DNA of 64,000 bases from Sphingomonas sp. EC-HK361 (GTDB lineage Bacteria > Pseudomonadota > Alphaproteobacteria > Sphingomonadales > Sphingomonadaceae). The stretch spans positions 496,001-560,000 of the forward strand of contig NZ_LR701494.1 of assembly GCF_902498785.1 (NCBI RefSeq). The letters run 5' to 3'. A program made the translations under genes and the position numbers. Positions 24,381 to 33,614 of this stretch are shown in pieces. A model generated the notes under the pieces. It saw nothing but the letters and a program-made list of their open reading frames with translations, did not search any database and had not been told where the DNA came from. Within the stretch, counting starts at the first letter, position 1. The number at the start of each line of letters is the position of its first letter.

Positions 24381-27302
24381 ATGTTGTCGGTGGCGACGGT
24401 CCGCTCAGCTCAGGGCGCGGCAGGCTATTTCGCCGCCGATAACTACTACACGGCCGACCAGCCCGAGGCGGCGGGCGAGTGGGTCGGCCGCGGCGCCGCG
24501 ACACTTGGTCTGGTCGGGCCGGTCGACCAGAAGACCTTCGAGGCTGTGCTCCGTGGCGAACTCCCGAACGGTCAACAGGTCGGGGTTTCGGAGCGACACA
24601 GCGCCGGCGTCGACCTGACCTTTTCGCTCCCCAAGAGCTGGTCGCTGCTTGCCCTGGTCGGCGGCGACCGGCGCATCGTCGAAGCCTATCGCGAGGCCGT
24701 CAAACACACGCTCGCCTGGGCCGAAAAGAACGCCACCGAGACGCGAATGGAGGTGCGCGGGCGCGAGAAAGTGGTGGCGACGAACAACCTCGTCGTCGCT
24801 CTGTTCGAGCATGACACCAGCCGGGCGCACGATCCACAGGCGCACCTCCACGCGGTCGTCGCCAATGTCACGCAGGGTCCGGATGGCAAGTGGCGTGCGC
24901 TTCACAACGGCAAGCTCTGGCAGCTCAACACCTTGCTCAACGCCATCGCCATGGCTGGCTTTCGGGAGCGCGTCGAGGCCCTGGGATACAGGGTTGGCGA
25001 CCGCTCCCGCCACGGCAATTTCGAAGCCGCGGGCATCCCGCGCAATCTCGTGATGGCCTTCAGCACACGCCGCCAGCAGATCCTCGCCAAGGTCGCGGAA
25101 CTGGGCGCCAGAAGCCCCGCCGCGTTCGACGCCGCGACGCTCATGACCCGCCCGGACAAGGCGCCAGTCACCGACCGCGCCGCGCTTTACACCAGCTGGC
25201 GAGGCAGCGCAGCCGATGTCGGCCTGGATCTCGCCGGCGTGATGTCTGGCGCAGAGCGGATCGCCACTGCCACCGTCGCACCCTGGGCGCGCCTAGCCCA
25301 GTCGATTGGTTCGGTCGCGACGAGAATGAAGGATGTCGTCGGCGACCTCGGACGCAAGCTCGGGCTGGCGTCGAGTGACCCGTACCTGCCGCGACCAGGA
25401 CCGGGTCTCCGCCCGGACAACGCCGCCGCGGCCCATGCCGTCGCCTCGGGAGTTCGGCACCTGGAGGCACGCGAGGCGGCCTTTGCCAGAACCGATCTCC
25501 TGAAGGCAGCGCTCGACACCGGGCTGCCCACCAATATCGAAGCGGTGGAGCGGCGCGTCGAGCAGCTCCTCGCCGCAGGCGCGTTGGTGCGCGGCGTGGG
25601 ACGTCGGGACACGATGCTCACGACCGCGCAGGGCATCGCAACCGAGGCCGCGATCCTGGATGCGACCGAGGTCGGTCGCGGCCAGGGCCGTGCCTATCAG
25701 ACGATCGCGCAGGCGCCCGCCGCGCTTCAGGACGCCGCCGCGAAGCGGTCAGGGATCAGGCTGAACGTCGGCCAGCAGGCCGCCGGCACCATGCTGTTGT
25801 CTTCGCCCAACCGCATCGTCGCGATCCAAGGCGTCGCCGGCGCCGGCAAGAGCAGCGTGCTTGCGCCCGCTGCCGAGATCATCTTGGGCCACGGTGACAA
25901 GGTGATCGGGCTCGCCGTCCAGAACACCCTGGTGCAGATGCTCCAACGCGAAACCGGTATCCCGTCGATGACCGTCGCGCGCTTCCTGAAGACGCATGAA
26001 GCCGCGCTGCGCTCCACGCCGGATCCGATCGCTCTGGCGCAGGCACGGACGACGCTGGGCGGCGCAGCGATCCTCGTCGACGAGGCCTCCATGCTGTCGA
26101 ACCGCGACCAGTTGAGCCTCGTCCGGCTCGCCAATCTGGCAGGCGTCGGACGCCTGGCGTTCGTGGGCGATGCCCGTCAGCTCGGCGCGGTGGATGCCGG
26201 CAAGCCCTTCTCGGTCATGCAGCAGGCCGGTGCACCGACGGCCCAGATGAGCGAGAACCTGCGCGCGCGGAGCGAGGATATCCGCACAGCGGCTGCTGCG
26301 GCGCAGATCGGCGCCGTTGACCGCGCGATGGAAGCGTTGCGGCCCTTTACCGTCGAAGCGCCCGACCGGGCGAGTGCGGAAGCGGCTGAGCGCTGGCTGG
26401 CGCTGCCGGATGCCGACCGGGCACGCACCGCGATCTACGCTTCAGGGCGACGGCTGCGCGCCGAGGTGAACAGCGCGGTTCAGGCCGGCCTGCTCGCGCG
26501 CGGCGAGCTCGGTCCCGGCAAGCTGGATCTGACCGTCCTCGACCGTGTCAGCCTGACCGACGAGGAACTGCGCTATCCGCACAGCTATGCGGCCGGGATG
26601 GTCGTCGAGATCAGCCGCGCGCAGCCGGGCCTGCGACTGCCTCGAGCCCGAGCCACTGTCGAGCGCGTCGATGCACTCGCCGGAACGGTCACGCTCAAGC
26701 TGTCGGGTGGCGCGGAGCGCGTCATCCGCCCTGCCAGGCTCCGCATTCGTGACGGTGCCTCCCCCGTCCAGCTCTATGAGCAGAAGAGCCTGACGCTCCA
26801 CGAGCGCGATCGTATCCGGTGGACCGCCAACGACCATGATCGCGGCCTCTTCAACGCCGACCAGGCGCAGGTGATGGCGATCGATAGCGGGCGGGTGACG
26901 GTCGCGACCAGCCAGGGACTGACGGTCACGATGCGCGCCGATGATCCAATGCTCTCGCGGCTGGATCTCGCTTATGCGCTGAACGCCCATATGGCGCAGG
27001 GCCTGACTTCGGATCGGGGAATCGCGGTGATGGAAACCCGTGACGCCAAGCTCGTCAACCAGCAGACCTTCCTCGTCACCGTGACCCGCCTGCGGGACTC
27101 GCTGACGCTGATCGTCGACAGTGCCGACAAGCTCCAGGCGAAGCTGGCGCGCAATCCGGGCGGCAAGACCTCAGCCCTGGAGACGACCGGCCAGCTGCGA
27201 TCCGCGCCGGGCCGGGACGGCAGCCGCACATCCGTCACTCCTCCCGAACGGAGCCTGGATTTAGACCCTGGCCGCAGCAAACCCTATGACATCGGCATCT
27301 GA
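24381..27302 (+). CDS. traI: MobF-family relaxase-helicase TraI
   Basis: A 973-residue conjugative relaxase. The nuclease domain (residues 1-290) has tyrosines Tyr16, Tyr22 and Tyr23 in GYFAADNYYTADQ and the three-histidine metal site His144, His155, His157 (EHDTSRAHDPQAHLH), spaced as in F TraI. The helicase domain has Walker A GVAGAGKS (484-491), Walker B ILVDEASML (Asp567, Glu568) and a C-terminal RecD-like MAQGLTSDRG block. It is much shorter than F TraI (1756 residues) and close to the compact TrwC/TraI class. It nicks oriT, stays covalently attached and unwinds the strand. A 72-nt gap separates the next gene. Confidence 0.94.
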   Translation: MLSVATVRSAQGAAGYFAADNYYTADQPEAAGEWVGRGAATLGLVGPVDQKTFEAVLRGELPNGQQVGVSERHSAGVDLTFSLPKSWSLLALVGGDRRIVEAYREAVKHTLAWAEKNATETRMEVRGREKVVATNNLVVALFEHDTSRAHDPQAHLHAVVANVTQGPDGKWRALHNGKLWQLNTLLNAIAMAGFRERVEALGYRVGDRSRHGNFEAAGIPRNLVMAFSTRRQQILAKVAELGARSPAAFDAATLMTRPDKAPVTDRAALYTSWRGSAADVGLDLAGVMSGAERIATATVAPWARLAQSIGSVATRMKDVVGDLGRKLGLASSDPYLPRPGPGLRPDNAAAAHAVASGVRHLEAREAAFARTDLLKAALDTGLPTNIEAVERRVEQLLAAGALVRGVGRRDTMLTTAQGIATEAAILDATEVGRGQGRAYQTIAQAPAALQDAAAKRSGIRLNVGQQAAGTMLLSSPNRIVAIQGVAGAGKSSVLAPAAEIILGHGDKVIGLAVQNTLVQMLQRETGIPSMTVARFLKTHEAALRSTPDPIALAQARTTLGGAAILVDEASMLSNRDQLSLVRLANLAGVGRLAFVGDARQLGAVDAGKPFSVMQQAGAPTAQMSENLRARSEDIRTAAAAAQIGAVDRAMEALRPFTVEAPDRASAEAAERWLALPDADRARTAIYASGRRLRAEVNSAVQAGLLARGELGPGKLDLTVLDRVSLTDEELRYPHSYAAGMVVEISRAQPGLRLPRARATVERVDALAGTVTLKLSGGAERVIRPARLRIRDGASPVQLYEQKSLTLHERDRIRWTANDHDRGLFNADQAQVMAIDSGRVTVATSQGLTVTMRADDPMLSRLDLAYALNAHMAQGLTSDRGIAVMETRDAKLVNQQTFLVTVTRLRDSLTLIVDSADKLQAKLARNPGGKTSALETTGQLRSAPGRDGSRTSVTPPERSLDLDPGRSKPYDIGI

Positions 27303-27374
27303 TCCGGCCGTTTTAGCTTCGAGATTTAAGGCTCGGCATGGCCAAATGGATCGCGCTGACTAGGGTAGCTATCC

Positions 27375-27575
27375 ATGCCGATGACCCAGGACCAGGAACG
27401 ATGGGCCGAAGCGCTCGCGATCGAGCGGCTTCATGGCGGGCGGGCCATGGCCTGGATTTTGGAGCGGATCGAGGCGCTTCGGGCGAAGGGCGACGGCTTG
27501 GGCGTCGAGCGCTTCACCATCCTTGCCGCGCGCCTGGACCAGCTTCAGGTCGGCCGACACTCGACAATCGGCTGA
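27375..27575 (+). CDS. Small conserved protein (DUF6961-like)
   Basis: A 66-residue protein (MTQDQERWAEALAIERLHGGRAMAWILERIEALRAKGDGLGVERF). The pattern QExWAxAL, HGxxA, ERI, GD, then W/RF is one I associate with DUF6961, common on sphingomonad mobile elements near traI. The start is either ATG 27375 or 27381. Function unknown. Confidence 0.65.
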   Translation: MPMTQDQERWAEALAIERLHGGRAMAWILERIEALRAKGDGLGVERFTILAARLDQLQVGRHSTIG

Positions 27576-27633
27576 ATGCACCGACGGATCGACCGACGCC
27601 TGAACCGGCTAGGTGCCCGCTCGTTCGGTGCAG

Positions 27634-27996
27634 ATGTCTTCGCTCGAAACCGCCTCCGTCGCTGGGACGTCAGCGTCGCCCCCGGTGACCCCGGACGGCC
27701 GCTACATCGTCGTGCGTGGCCGGCTCTGGCGGCGGGCCAACCCTGGCCTCGATGATCAGCAGCGCAAGGCGCTGACCGACCTGCTGATGAGCGCACGGCG
27801 GGCCGTGGGCGCAGCCCTGCGCGCCCGAGATGACACCGCACTCGCTGCCGCGCGGGCGCGAGTGCAGGGCGCGAAGGTCGCGCTTGGTGAGCGTGGCCCC
27901 GTCTGGTGGAGCGACGGCACGCCTGACCAGAACCGGCGGATGGCTCGGAACACGAACTATGCCGACTGGTACGAAACGCTCGGGAGCACGACATGA
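27634..27996 (+). CDS. Conserved protein of unknown function
   Basis: A 120-residue protein with the core VTPDGRYIVVRGRLWRRANPGLDDQQRKAL, a helical middle, and the C-terminal block VALGERGPVWWSDGTPDQNRRMA. I recognise the core as recurring in sphingomonad genomes but not a function. The stop overlaps the methyltransferase start by ATGA, so the two are coupled. Confidence 0.65.
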   Translation: MSSLETASVAGTSASPPVTPDGRYIVVRGRLWRRANPGLDDQQRKALTDLLMSARRAVGAALRARDDTALAAARARVQGAKVALGERGPVWWSDGTPDQNRRMARNTNYADWYETLGSTT

Positions 27997-28616
27997 GCGA
28001 CGTTGACGCATTGGGTCTGCCGCCCGAGGCATTTACCAAGCAGGACGGCGGGGCCGACCTCGATTGTTATGCGCCGCCCCGCCTGGTCACGCACATTGAT
28101 GAGACAGCCGTCGAAGCGCTCACCGGCCACTATGCTGCGCGGTTGAAAGCCGGCGATCACGTCCTCGATCTCATGTCGAGCTGGGTCAGCCATTTGCCCG
28201 GCGACCTCGATCTCAAGGTCGTCGGTCACAGCATGAATGCGGAGGAGCTCGCGGCCAACCCGCGCCTCTGCCGATGGTTCGTTCAGGATCTCAATCAGAA
28301 TAGCGTCCTGCCGGAGCCGGACGGTGCGTTCGACGCGGTCCTGGTGTGCGACGGGGTCCAATATCTTCAGCGCCCGCTGGCCGTATTTCAGGAGATCAGG
28401 CGCATTCTCACATCGGATGGGGTAGTGATCGCCAGCTTCTCGAACCGATGCTTCCCGACAAGGGCGGTGGCGATCTGGCGCGCGCTCGACATGAACGGCC
28501 AAGCTGCGCTCATACGGCTCTATCTCGAGAAAGCTGGCTTCCACGATGTCCAAGCGCATGTGCTCGCGGACGGTCAAAACGGCGATCCGCTGATCGCGGT
28601 GGAGGCGCGCCGCTGA
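27993..28616 (+). CDS. Class I SAM-dependent methyltransferase-like protein
   Basis: A 207-residue Rossmann-type protein. The motif I strand HVLDLMSSWVSHLP (about residue 51) lacks the usual glycine-rich loop. The later strands are typical: FDAVLVCDGVQYLQ, then RILTSDGVVIASFSNRCFP. The substrate is unknown; DNA methylation is unlikely, as there is no (D/N)PP(Y/F). It is coupled to the upstream gene by a 4-nt overlap. Confidence 0.75.
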   Translation: MSDVDALGLPPEAFTKQDGGADLDCYAPPRLVTHIDETAVEALTGHYAARLKAGDHVLDLMSSWVSHLPGDLDLKVVGHSMNAEELAANPRLCRWFVQDLNQNSVLPEPDGAFDAVLVCDGVQYLQRPLAVFQEIRRILTSDGVVIASFSNRCFPTRAVAIWRALDMNGQAALIRLYLEKAGFHDVQAHVLADGQNGDPLIAVEARR

Positions 28617-28618
28617 GG

Positions 28619-28804
28619 TCAGCCGAAGCGGATGGTGTCCTCCAGCCCGGCAGCTTTGCTTGTTACGCCGGGCACCTCCTCGAGCTGCCGCACCGCTTCG
28701 AACCGGCCGCGCTCCTCGCGGTAGCGGACGATCTCGAACCCATGCCTCGTCAGCTGCGGAACCGCGTCGATCTCGTCCGCCGATGCCGTGTTGAGGTTGA
28801 TCAT
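28619..28804 (-). CDS. Helix-hairpin-helix (ComEA-like) protein
   Basis: A 61-residue protein starting MINLNTASADEIDAVPQLTRHGFEIVRYRE, followed by LEEVPGVTS: two helix-hairpin-helix motifs of the ComEA type that bind DNA without sequence preference. The frame is open upstream to 28993, and residues such as QTKAKKSSASQARRAARP could belong to a longer protein, so the start is uncertain. It ends 2 nt from the convergent methyltransferase gene. Confidence 0.68.
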   Translation of the reverse strand: MINLNTASADEIDAVPQLTRHGFEIVRYREERGRFEAVRQLEEVPGVTSKAAGLEDTIRFG

Positions 28805-29425
28805 ACCTCTTTGCTCCACAACCGGACGAGCGGCCCTTCTGGCCTGGCTTGCCGAAGACTTCTTCGCCTTTGTCTGTACGACCAATACGCCGTCACGCCT
28901 CCAGCGCTCGGAAGCGACACCGTTGAGGTAACCGAGACGCAGCATGCGTCTTATGCGGCGATCATCGACGCATTGGCTTGCGGTTGACGCCACCGCTGCC
29001 GCAGCGATGGTTCGGTCATTCAGCTTCTGTCACTCGGCTGAGGACGCAAAGACCCATGAGACGACGTTGAACGCGCCTTATCGCCTTTTCGACTTCCGAC
29101 ATTCCTTCATCGGCTTGAGATCACCTGAAAACCCACTCGAATGGTGAGCATTGAGGGATGAAGCCGACGCTACCGCTGGCCCATCTGAACGGCGGCAATC
29201 CATCGATGCGGACGTTGCCTGAGCTGATGTATCGTCAGTCAGTCCCTTTGTACACCTGCGGCGCGTGGCGGCGCTACCGGCGGTATCGACGATAGAGATT
29301 GCACCTTGCGTCCCGCGCATCTCCGATAGCGCACAGATTGGCGCACGTGTTGCCTATCGCAATCTGCGCTCGCCGTCCTTCAACAGTCTAGCTATCGTAA
29401 CCAGTTGAAGGGGGATCCGCTGCGG
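28805..29425. other. Gene-poor junction upstream of the ABC/nuclease operon
   Basis: About 620 nt without a convincing gene, apart from a possible N-terminal extension of the HhH gene to 28993. Base composition becomes noticeably less GC-rich from about 29080. This is consistent with a junction between transfer genes and inserted cargo. No inverted or direct repeat typical of an IS was seen. Confidence 0.5.
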
Positions 29426-30724
29426 ATGGACGAGCCAGCTGACGCGTCATCAAAAGGAAAGGACGATATCGCGCCGGTTGTTGCGGACCCGACGCAACGG
29501 CGAAACACGACCGATCCCGGCGACGCTACCAGTCGAAACTATCGGTATCAGCACGCCTACGGCATCATCATCATGGTCGCTGCGGATCGTGGCGTGCGGC
29601 CATATGTCGCGATCTGGTGTGAGCATCACGAAGACTTCCTCGCGCAACGCAGCGACAATGTCTTCGACGGCTATCAAATCAAGACCTCGCGGCCCGAAAG
29701 CGGAGCTTGGAAGCTCACTGATGGCGAACTGACCAAATCGATCGGTCGCTTCCTCGATCTTGTCGAAGCGTTTGGTGACAAGATCGGTGATCTGTTCTTC
29801 GTCTCGAACAAGGATTTCGACCGCGTCACGCCGGAGAGCAAGAATGAGCGCCAGAGGGGACGTTGCCCCGGTCTCTTCCTCAAGCATGTAAAAGCCTGCT
29901 CCGCCCGCAGCGAGATCGCCGCGCCCTTCGACAGTGCGTTCGATGAGCTCCAGGCCACCTGCGGTTGCAGCCCGGAGCAGCTGATCGCTGTCCTGCATCG
30001 GATGGACCTAGTCGTGGGACCCTCTCGCGGTGAGTTCGACGCGACGATCTCCAATGAGCACCTCCCTCAACTCGACGATTGTCGCAGTCTCACGCCCGAC
30101 CAGCTCAACGCTTTCCGGGACGACCTCGTGGCGCTCATCCACCGGGCGTCATCGTTACAGGTGACCGATCCGATCCGACATCTTCGCCCCCTCGTCGCGC
30201 CGCGCGATGGCGATCCTGCGCTTGCTGCGAAGAAGATCGTGATCGCGGATGCGCTTCGATATGACGGCGGCTCTGCAACGCCAGACTTTCGCTATCCCGG
30301 CGATCCGAAGCTTGATCTCGGTGCCGGGCTGAAATCGGACGTCCTCGAACAGAAGTTCGACGCTGCCGGACTAAAGGAGGACATCGAATACATCAGCGAA
30401 AGGGCCCGAGCAGCGGAATATAACCTGCTCGAAGATATTATGCGGCGGCCGGAGCGTTTTCCCGCTCTGCTACGGCAAATTGAGCAGCGGGTGCATGGAG
30501 AGTTGTCCGAAGCCTATTTGCGCGCGCGCCAACAGACCGCCCCATTCGGCCCCGCCATGCTCATAGACGCGCAGGATAGGCTGCGCCGGGTAGCAGCCGA
30601 TGATGCGGCAATAATCGGCGGCCATTCCTATGACTGTCTGGTGGGCGTCGCGGGATTGCTCACCGGCGAGTGCCGCGTGTGGTGGAGCCCTCGATTTCCG
30701 CTCAATCCGCCGGTGGTCACATGA
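29426..30724 (+). CDS. DUF4297 (Cap4-like) nuclease effector of an ABC three-component system
   Basis: A 432-residue protein. Residues 36-150 match the dsDNA nuclease domain of DUF4297: RNYRYQHAYGIIIMVAADRG, then an acidic cluster CEHHEDF (Glu69, Asp70) and FDGYQIKTS (Asp81, Gln84, Lys86), a PD-(D/E)xK-type site. The rest is helical with a final conserved HSYDCLVGVAGLLTGECRVWW block. In Lamassu and Cap4 systems this domain degrades DNA once triggered. The next gene overlaps by 4 nt and an SMC-like ATPase follows, the order of Lamassu type II (lmuA-lmuC-lmuB). ATG 29426 was preferred over an upstream TTG. Confidence 0.82.
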   Translation: MDEPADASSKGKDDIAPVVADPTQRRNTTDPGDATSRNYRYQHAYGIIIMVAADRGVRPYVAIWCEHHEDFLAQRSDNVFDGYQIKTSRPESGAWKLTDGELTKSIGRFLDLVEAFGDKIGDLFFVSNKDFDRVTPESKNERQRGRCPGLFLKHVKACSARSEIAAPFDSAFDELQATCGCSPEQLIAVLHRMDLVVGPSRGEFDATISNEHLPQLDDCRSLTPDQLNAFRDDLVALIHRASSLQVTDPIRHLRPLVAPRDGDPALAAKKIVIADALRYDGGSATPDFRYPGDPKLDLGAGLKSDVLEQKFDAAGLKEDIEYISERARAAEYNLLEDIMRRPERFPALLRQIEQRVHGELSEAYLRARQQTAPFGPAMLIDAQDRLRRVAADDAAIIGGHSYDCLVGVAGLLTGECRVWWSPRFPLNPPVVT

Positions 30725-31293
30725 GCCTTCGCCTCGTTCAAGCGGTAGCCGAGACCGAAAATCTCGACGATTTCCACCTCGGCCGATTGCTAGTTCTGCT
30801 GGCGAGCGCCGATGCTCGGAAGTCGACGCCGTCTACCAAGGCCAAGGCGGTCGAAGGCATCACCAAGCTAGCCAAGCTCGACTTCTTGCTGCGCTACCCT
30901 ACGGCCTTGGAGAGGGCGCTGATCGAACTCGGCCGCGACCCGGCCGACGCAAAGGTGCAACCACGCGAACGGTCGTCGATCGAGGCGAAAATGGTTCGAT
31001 TTCGCTATGGACCGTGGGATGCGCGCTATCGGCGTTGGCTGGGTCTTCTCGCGGCGCGCGGTCTCGTCATTCTGGGCCTGCAGGGCAATACGGTGCAGAT
31101 CGGCCTCTCCGACGCAGGCAGAGTGCTGGCTGCCGAGTTTCAAGCGGATCCGCTGTTCGCCGACCTCGCCCGCCGTGCCGATGTGGTCATGAAGGCGGTT
31201 GGACCGATGTCGGCCACGCGGCTGAAGGATTTCGTGTACGTCGCGATCCCCGAGATCGTTGATATGAAGTGGGGAAGGGAAATCGATCTATGA
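30721..31293 (+). CDS. Middle component of the ABC three-component system (LmuC-like)
   Basis: A 190-residue protein starting at the ATGA overlap with the nuclease gene. Residues 15-60 and 95-190 look like winged-helix segments (HLGRLLVLLASADARKST, then VEGITKLAKLDFLLRYPTAL and RYRRWLGLLAARGLVIL). ABC-3C middle components have this size and a wHTH character, and bridge ATPase and effector. The assignment rests on gene order plus this pattern. Confidence 0.75.
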   Translation: MSLRLVQAVAETENLDDFHLGRLLVLLASADARKSTPSTKAKAVEGITKLAKLDFLLRYPTALERALIELGRDPADAKVQPRERSSIEAKMVRFRYGPWDARYRRWLGLLAARGLVILGLQGNTVQIGLSDAGRVLAAEFQADPLFADLARRADVVMKAVGPMSATRLKDFVYVAIPEIVDMKWGREIDL

Positions 31294-31336
31294 GGCAAAA
31301 CCTCTTGTCTCGCCCCGTCATCGTCGGCGTCCAAGC

Positions 31337-33292
31337 ATGAAGTTCAGGCTCACCTCTCTTGTCCTGAACCTTCGGCGTGGCGCGGTTCAGATCGATTTCG
31401 CCGACGTCAGCTATTTTTGGGGTCAGATGGGTGCCGGCAAGACCAGCATCCTGCGGCTAATCGACTATTGCCTGGGCGGCAGCATCCAGCTCTCCCCCGC
31501 TATGCAGGATGAATTCGTTTCGGCGACGCTCGGTGTGTTGCTTTTGAACGGTGAAATCACGATCGAACGTCCGCGCGATTCGGACCGGGTTATCGCCAAG
31601 TGGGGCGAAGGCGACGAGGGGTTCGAGCTGAGCCTTCCGGCGCGACGTCCCGATGGTGAGGTGCTGCCGGGGACCGGTGTCGAACAACTCTCGGACTTGA
31701 TCTTTTGGCTATCCGACATTCGCCCGCCCCGTGTGCGAAAGAGCAAGACACGTGACGATAGCGACACCGCCCGGCTCTCGTTGCGGGATTTGCTCTGGTA
31801 CTGCTATCTCGACCAGGACGAGATCGACAGCTCCTTTTTTCACCTGGACGAGAGCGCTCCATTCTACAAACGGTACAAGAGCCGTGACGTGCTGCGGTAC
31901 GTCATCGGGTTCCACGATGAGAGGGTCGCCGAGCTCGAAGCTGAACTGGATCAGTTGCGTGGCGAACGTCTCGCGCTAACGGCGACGATCGACGGTCTAG
32001 TCAAGGTACTCAAGGAAGTCGGAGTCGAGTCCGAGATGCAGATCCTGCAGCGCGTCTCGGGGCTGCGGGATCAGGCCGCAGGCTTCTACGCGGAGATCGA
32101 GTCGGCCCGAGAGCGCACGACACGCGACCAGGGAACCGACCATGCGGCCGACATCCTGCGCGCGCAGGCGCGTGAAATGGGGGTAGAACTCGGCCGCTTA
32201 GACGAAGCGATCGCGAATATTCTCGAGGCCCAGGAGCGGGACCGGCGGCATTTGCACGAGATCGAGACGCTTTCCCTCAAGTTCCGGAGGTCTGTGTCTG
32301 CCAAGGCGGTGCTGACCGGCGTCGCGTTTGAGTCATGCCCTCGGTGCGCGCAGGATTTGCCCGAACGGGATACCGGCTGCTGCAAGGTTTGCGGCCAGGC
32401 CGACAATGTCGAGATTGCCGATCCAGTCGAACTGGCGGTGATCGAGCGAGATGCGAAAGCCCGGATCGCGGAACTCAATGGCATTCTCGCGCTGCATAAT
32501 GCCAAGTTAGGAGCACTGCGAAGCGAAAGGGAATCGTTGCTCGCGACAAAGGCTCGCATCGAGCGTGAGCGCAATGAAGCGATGCATCGGTACGACACGG
32601 CCTATCTTTCGACCATGATCACGGCTGAGCGCGAGGCAGCGTCGCTGTTGCAGGAGGCCGAGAATATTGGATCTCTGATCCGCCTGCCTCGCATGGTCGA
32701 GGCGCAGCGTGAAGGTCTCGCTGAGATCGTAGGCAAGGAACAGCGGCTTCGCGCGGAACTCAAGGAAACCCGAGAGGCCGCAGAGAGCGACGCCACCAAC
32801 CTCGATCAACTTAAAGAGTATTTCCTCGATTGCCTGGTTCGCGCAGGCGTCCCCGGCATTACGGAGAATGATCGCGTCCAAATACCAACTCCGTCATTCT
32901 ATGCGGAAGTCTTTGGCCCCAATCCCAATCAGCACGCAGTCACGACATTTGCGACAATTAGTAGCGGAGGCAAGAAAACTCTCTTCAAATGCTGCTTTGC
33001 GATCGCCGTGCATCGGCTTGCTGTTCAATTGAAAGCGCCGCTGCCCGAATTGCTGATCATTGACTCCCCGATGAAGAATATCAGCGAGCGGGAGAATCGT
33101 GATCAGTTCGAGGGCTTCTATCGGCTGCTCTACGAGCTCAAAGCCGGAGAGTTTCGCAACACGCAGCTGATCCTGATCGATAAGGAATTTTCGCCACCAC
33201 TCGAGCAGACGGACTTCGCTCTGTTCGAGCGGCACATGCGGCCCGGCGACCCAGAGAACCCGCCGCTAATTCCATATTACAACGGAAAGTGA
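31337..33292 (+). CDS. SMC/Rad50-like ABC ATPase (LmuB-like)
   Basis: A 651-residue ABC-type ATPase. Walker A is GQMGAGKTS (29-37). Two coiled-coil arms (about 195-320 and 365-500) flank a zinc-hook-like tip with Cys334-x2-Cys337 and Cys349-x2-Cys352. The ABC signature is in ISSGGKKTLFK (541-551), and Walker B is ELLIIDSP with Asp576. This is the Rad50-like layout of Lamassu LmuB and related defence ATPases, which sense DNA ends or structures and unleash the nuclease. It is short compared with SMC proteins but normal for Lamassu. Codon use is less GC-biased than in the tra genes, supporting separate acquisition. Confidence 0.85.
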   Translation: MKFRLTSLVLNLRRGAVQIDFADVSYFWGQMGAGKTSILRLIDYCLGGSIQLSPAMQDEFVSATLGVLLLNGEITIERPRDSDRVIAKWGEGDEGFELSLPARRPDGEVLPGTGVEQLSDLIFWLSDIRPPRVRKSKTRDDSDTARLSLRDLLWYCYLDQDEIDSSFFHLDESAPFYKRYKSRDVLRYVIGFHDERVAELEAELDQLRGERLALTATIDGLVKVLKEVGVESEMQILQRVSGLRDQAAGFYAEIESARERTTRDQGTDHAADILRAQAREMGVELGRLDEAIANILEAQERDRRHLHEIETLSLKFRRSVSAKAVLTGVAFESCPRCAQDLPERDTGCCKVCGQADNVEIADPVELAVIERDAKARIAELNGILALHNAKLGALRSERESLLATKARIERERNEAMHRYDTAYLSTMITAEREAASLLQEAENIGSLIRLPRMVEAQREGLAEIVGKEQRLRAELKETREAAESDATNLDQLKEYFLDCLVRAGVPGITENDRVQIPTPSFYAEVFGPNPNQHAVTTFATISSGGKKTLFKCCFAIAVHRLAVQLKAPLPELLIIDSPMKNISERENRDQFEGFYRLLYELKAGEFRNTQLILIDKEFSPPLEQTDFALFERHMRPGDPENPPLIPYYNGK

Positions 33293-33614
33293 AGTCGCGA
33301 GTGGGCCGCCTCAGCGCGATTAGCAAAAGACGCGCAAACAACGCCGGGCCTGTCTGAGTCAAGAAGGCTGGGATCCGCCTATGTCCGCAAACGGCTTCTA
33401 ATGGCATCTGAGAGCCCGAAAGCGGACAGGCCGCTCTCCACCCATTGTGGCGGACGTTTCTGCTTCCGCACGCATTAGCCTTCGGGGTCAACCCGGCGCG
33501 GCTACACTGAGTGGGCTTCAGCTCCCCTGAGAGGAGGTATGCTTGGCATGGCGCTTGAGCCTGTCGGATCGAGAGAAGCGCTGCTATGACACTGTGCGAG
33601 CAAACAGGTGCTGC
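33293..33614. other. Intergenic stretch after the ABC ATPase
   Basis: About 320 nt without a supported gene. Nothing repeat-like was recognised apart from short GC-rich inverted segments around 33380-33430. It marks the right edge of the ABC/nuclease cargo. Confidence 0.4.

Noticed and set aside
28944-29147. 67-residue frame upstream of the ABC/nuclease operon
   Set aside because: No ribosome binding site, and overlaps the possible HhH extension; nothing recognisable.
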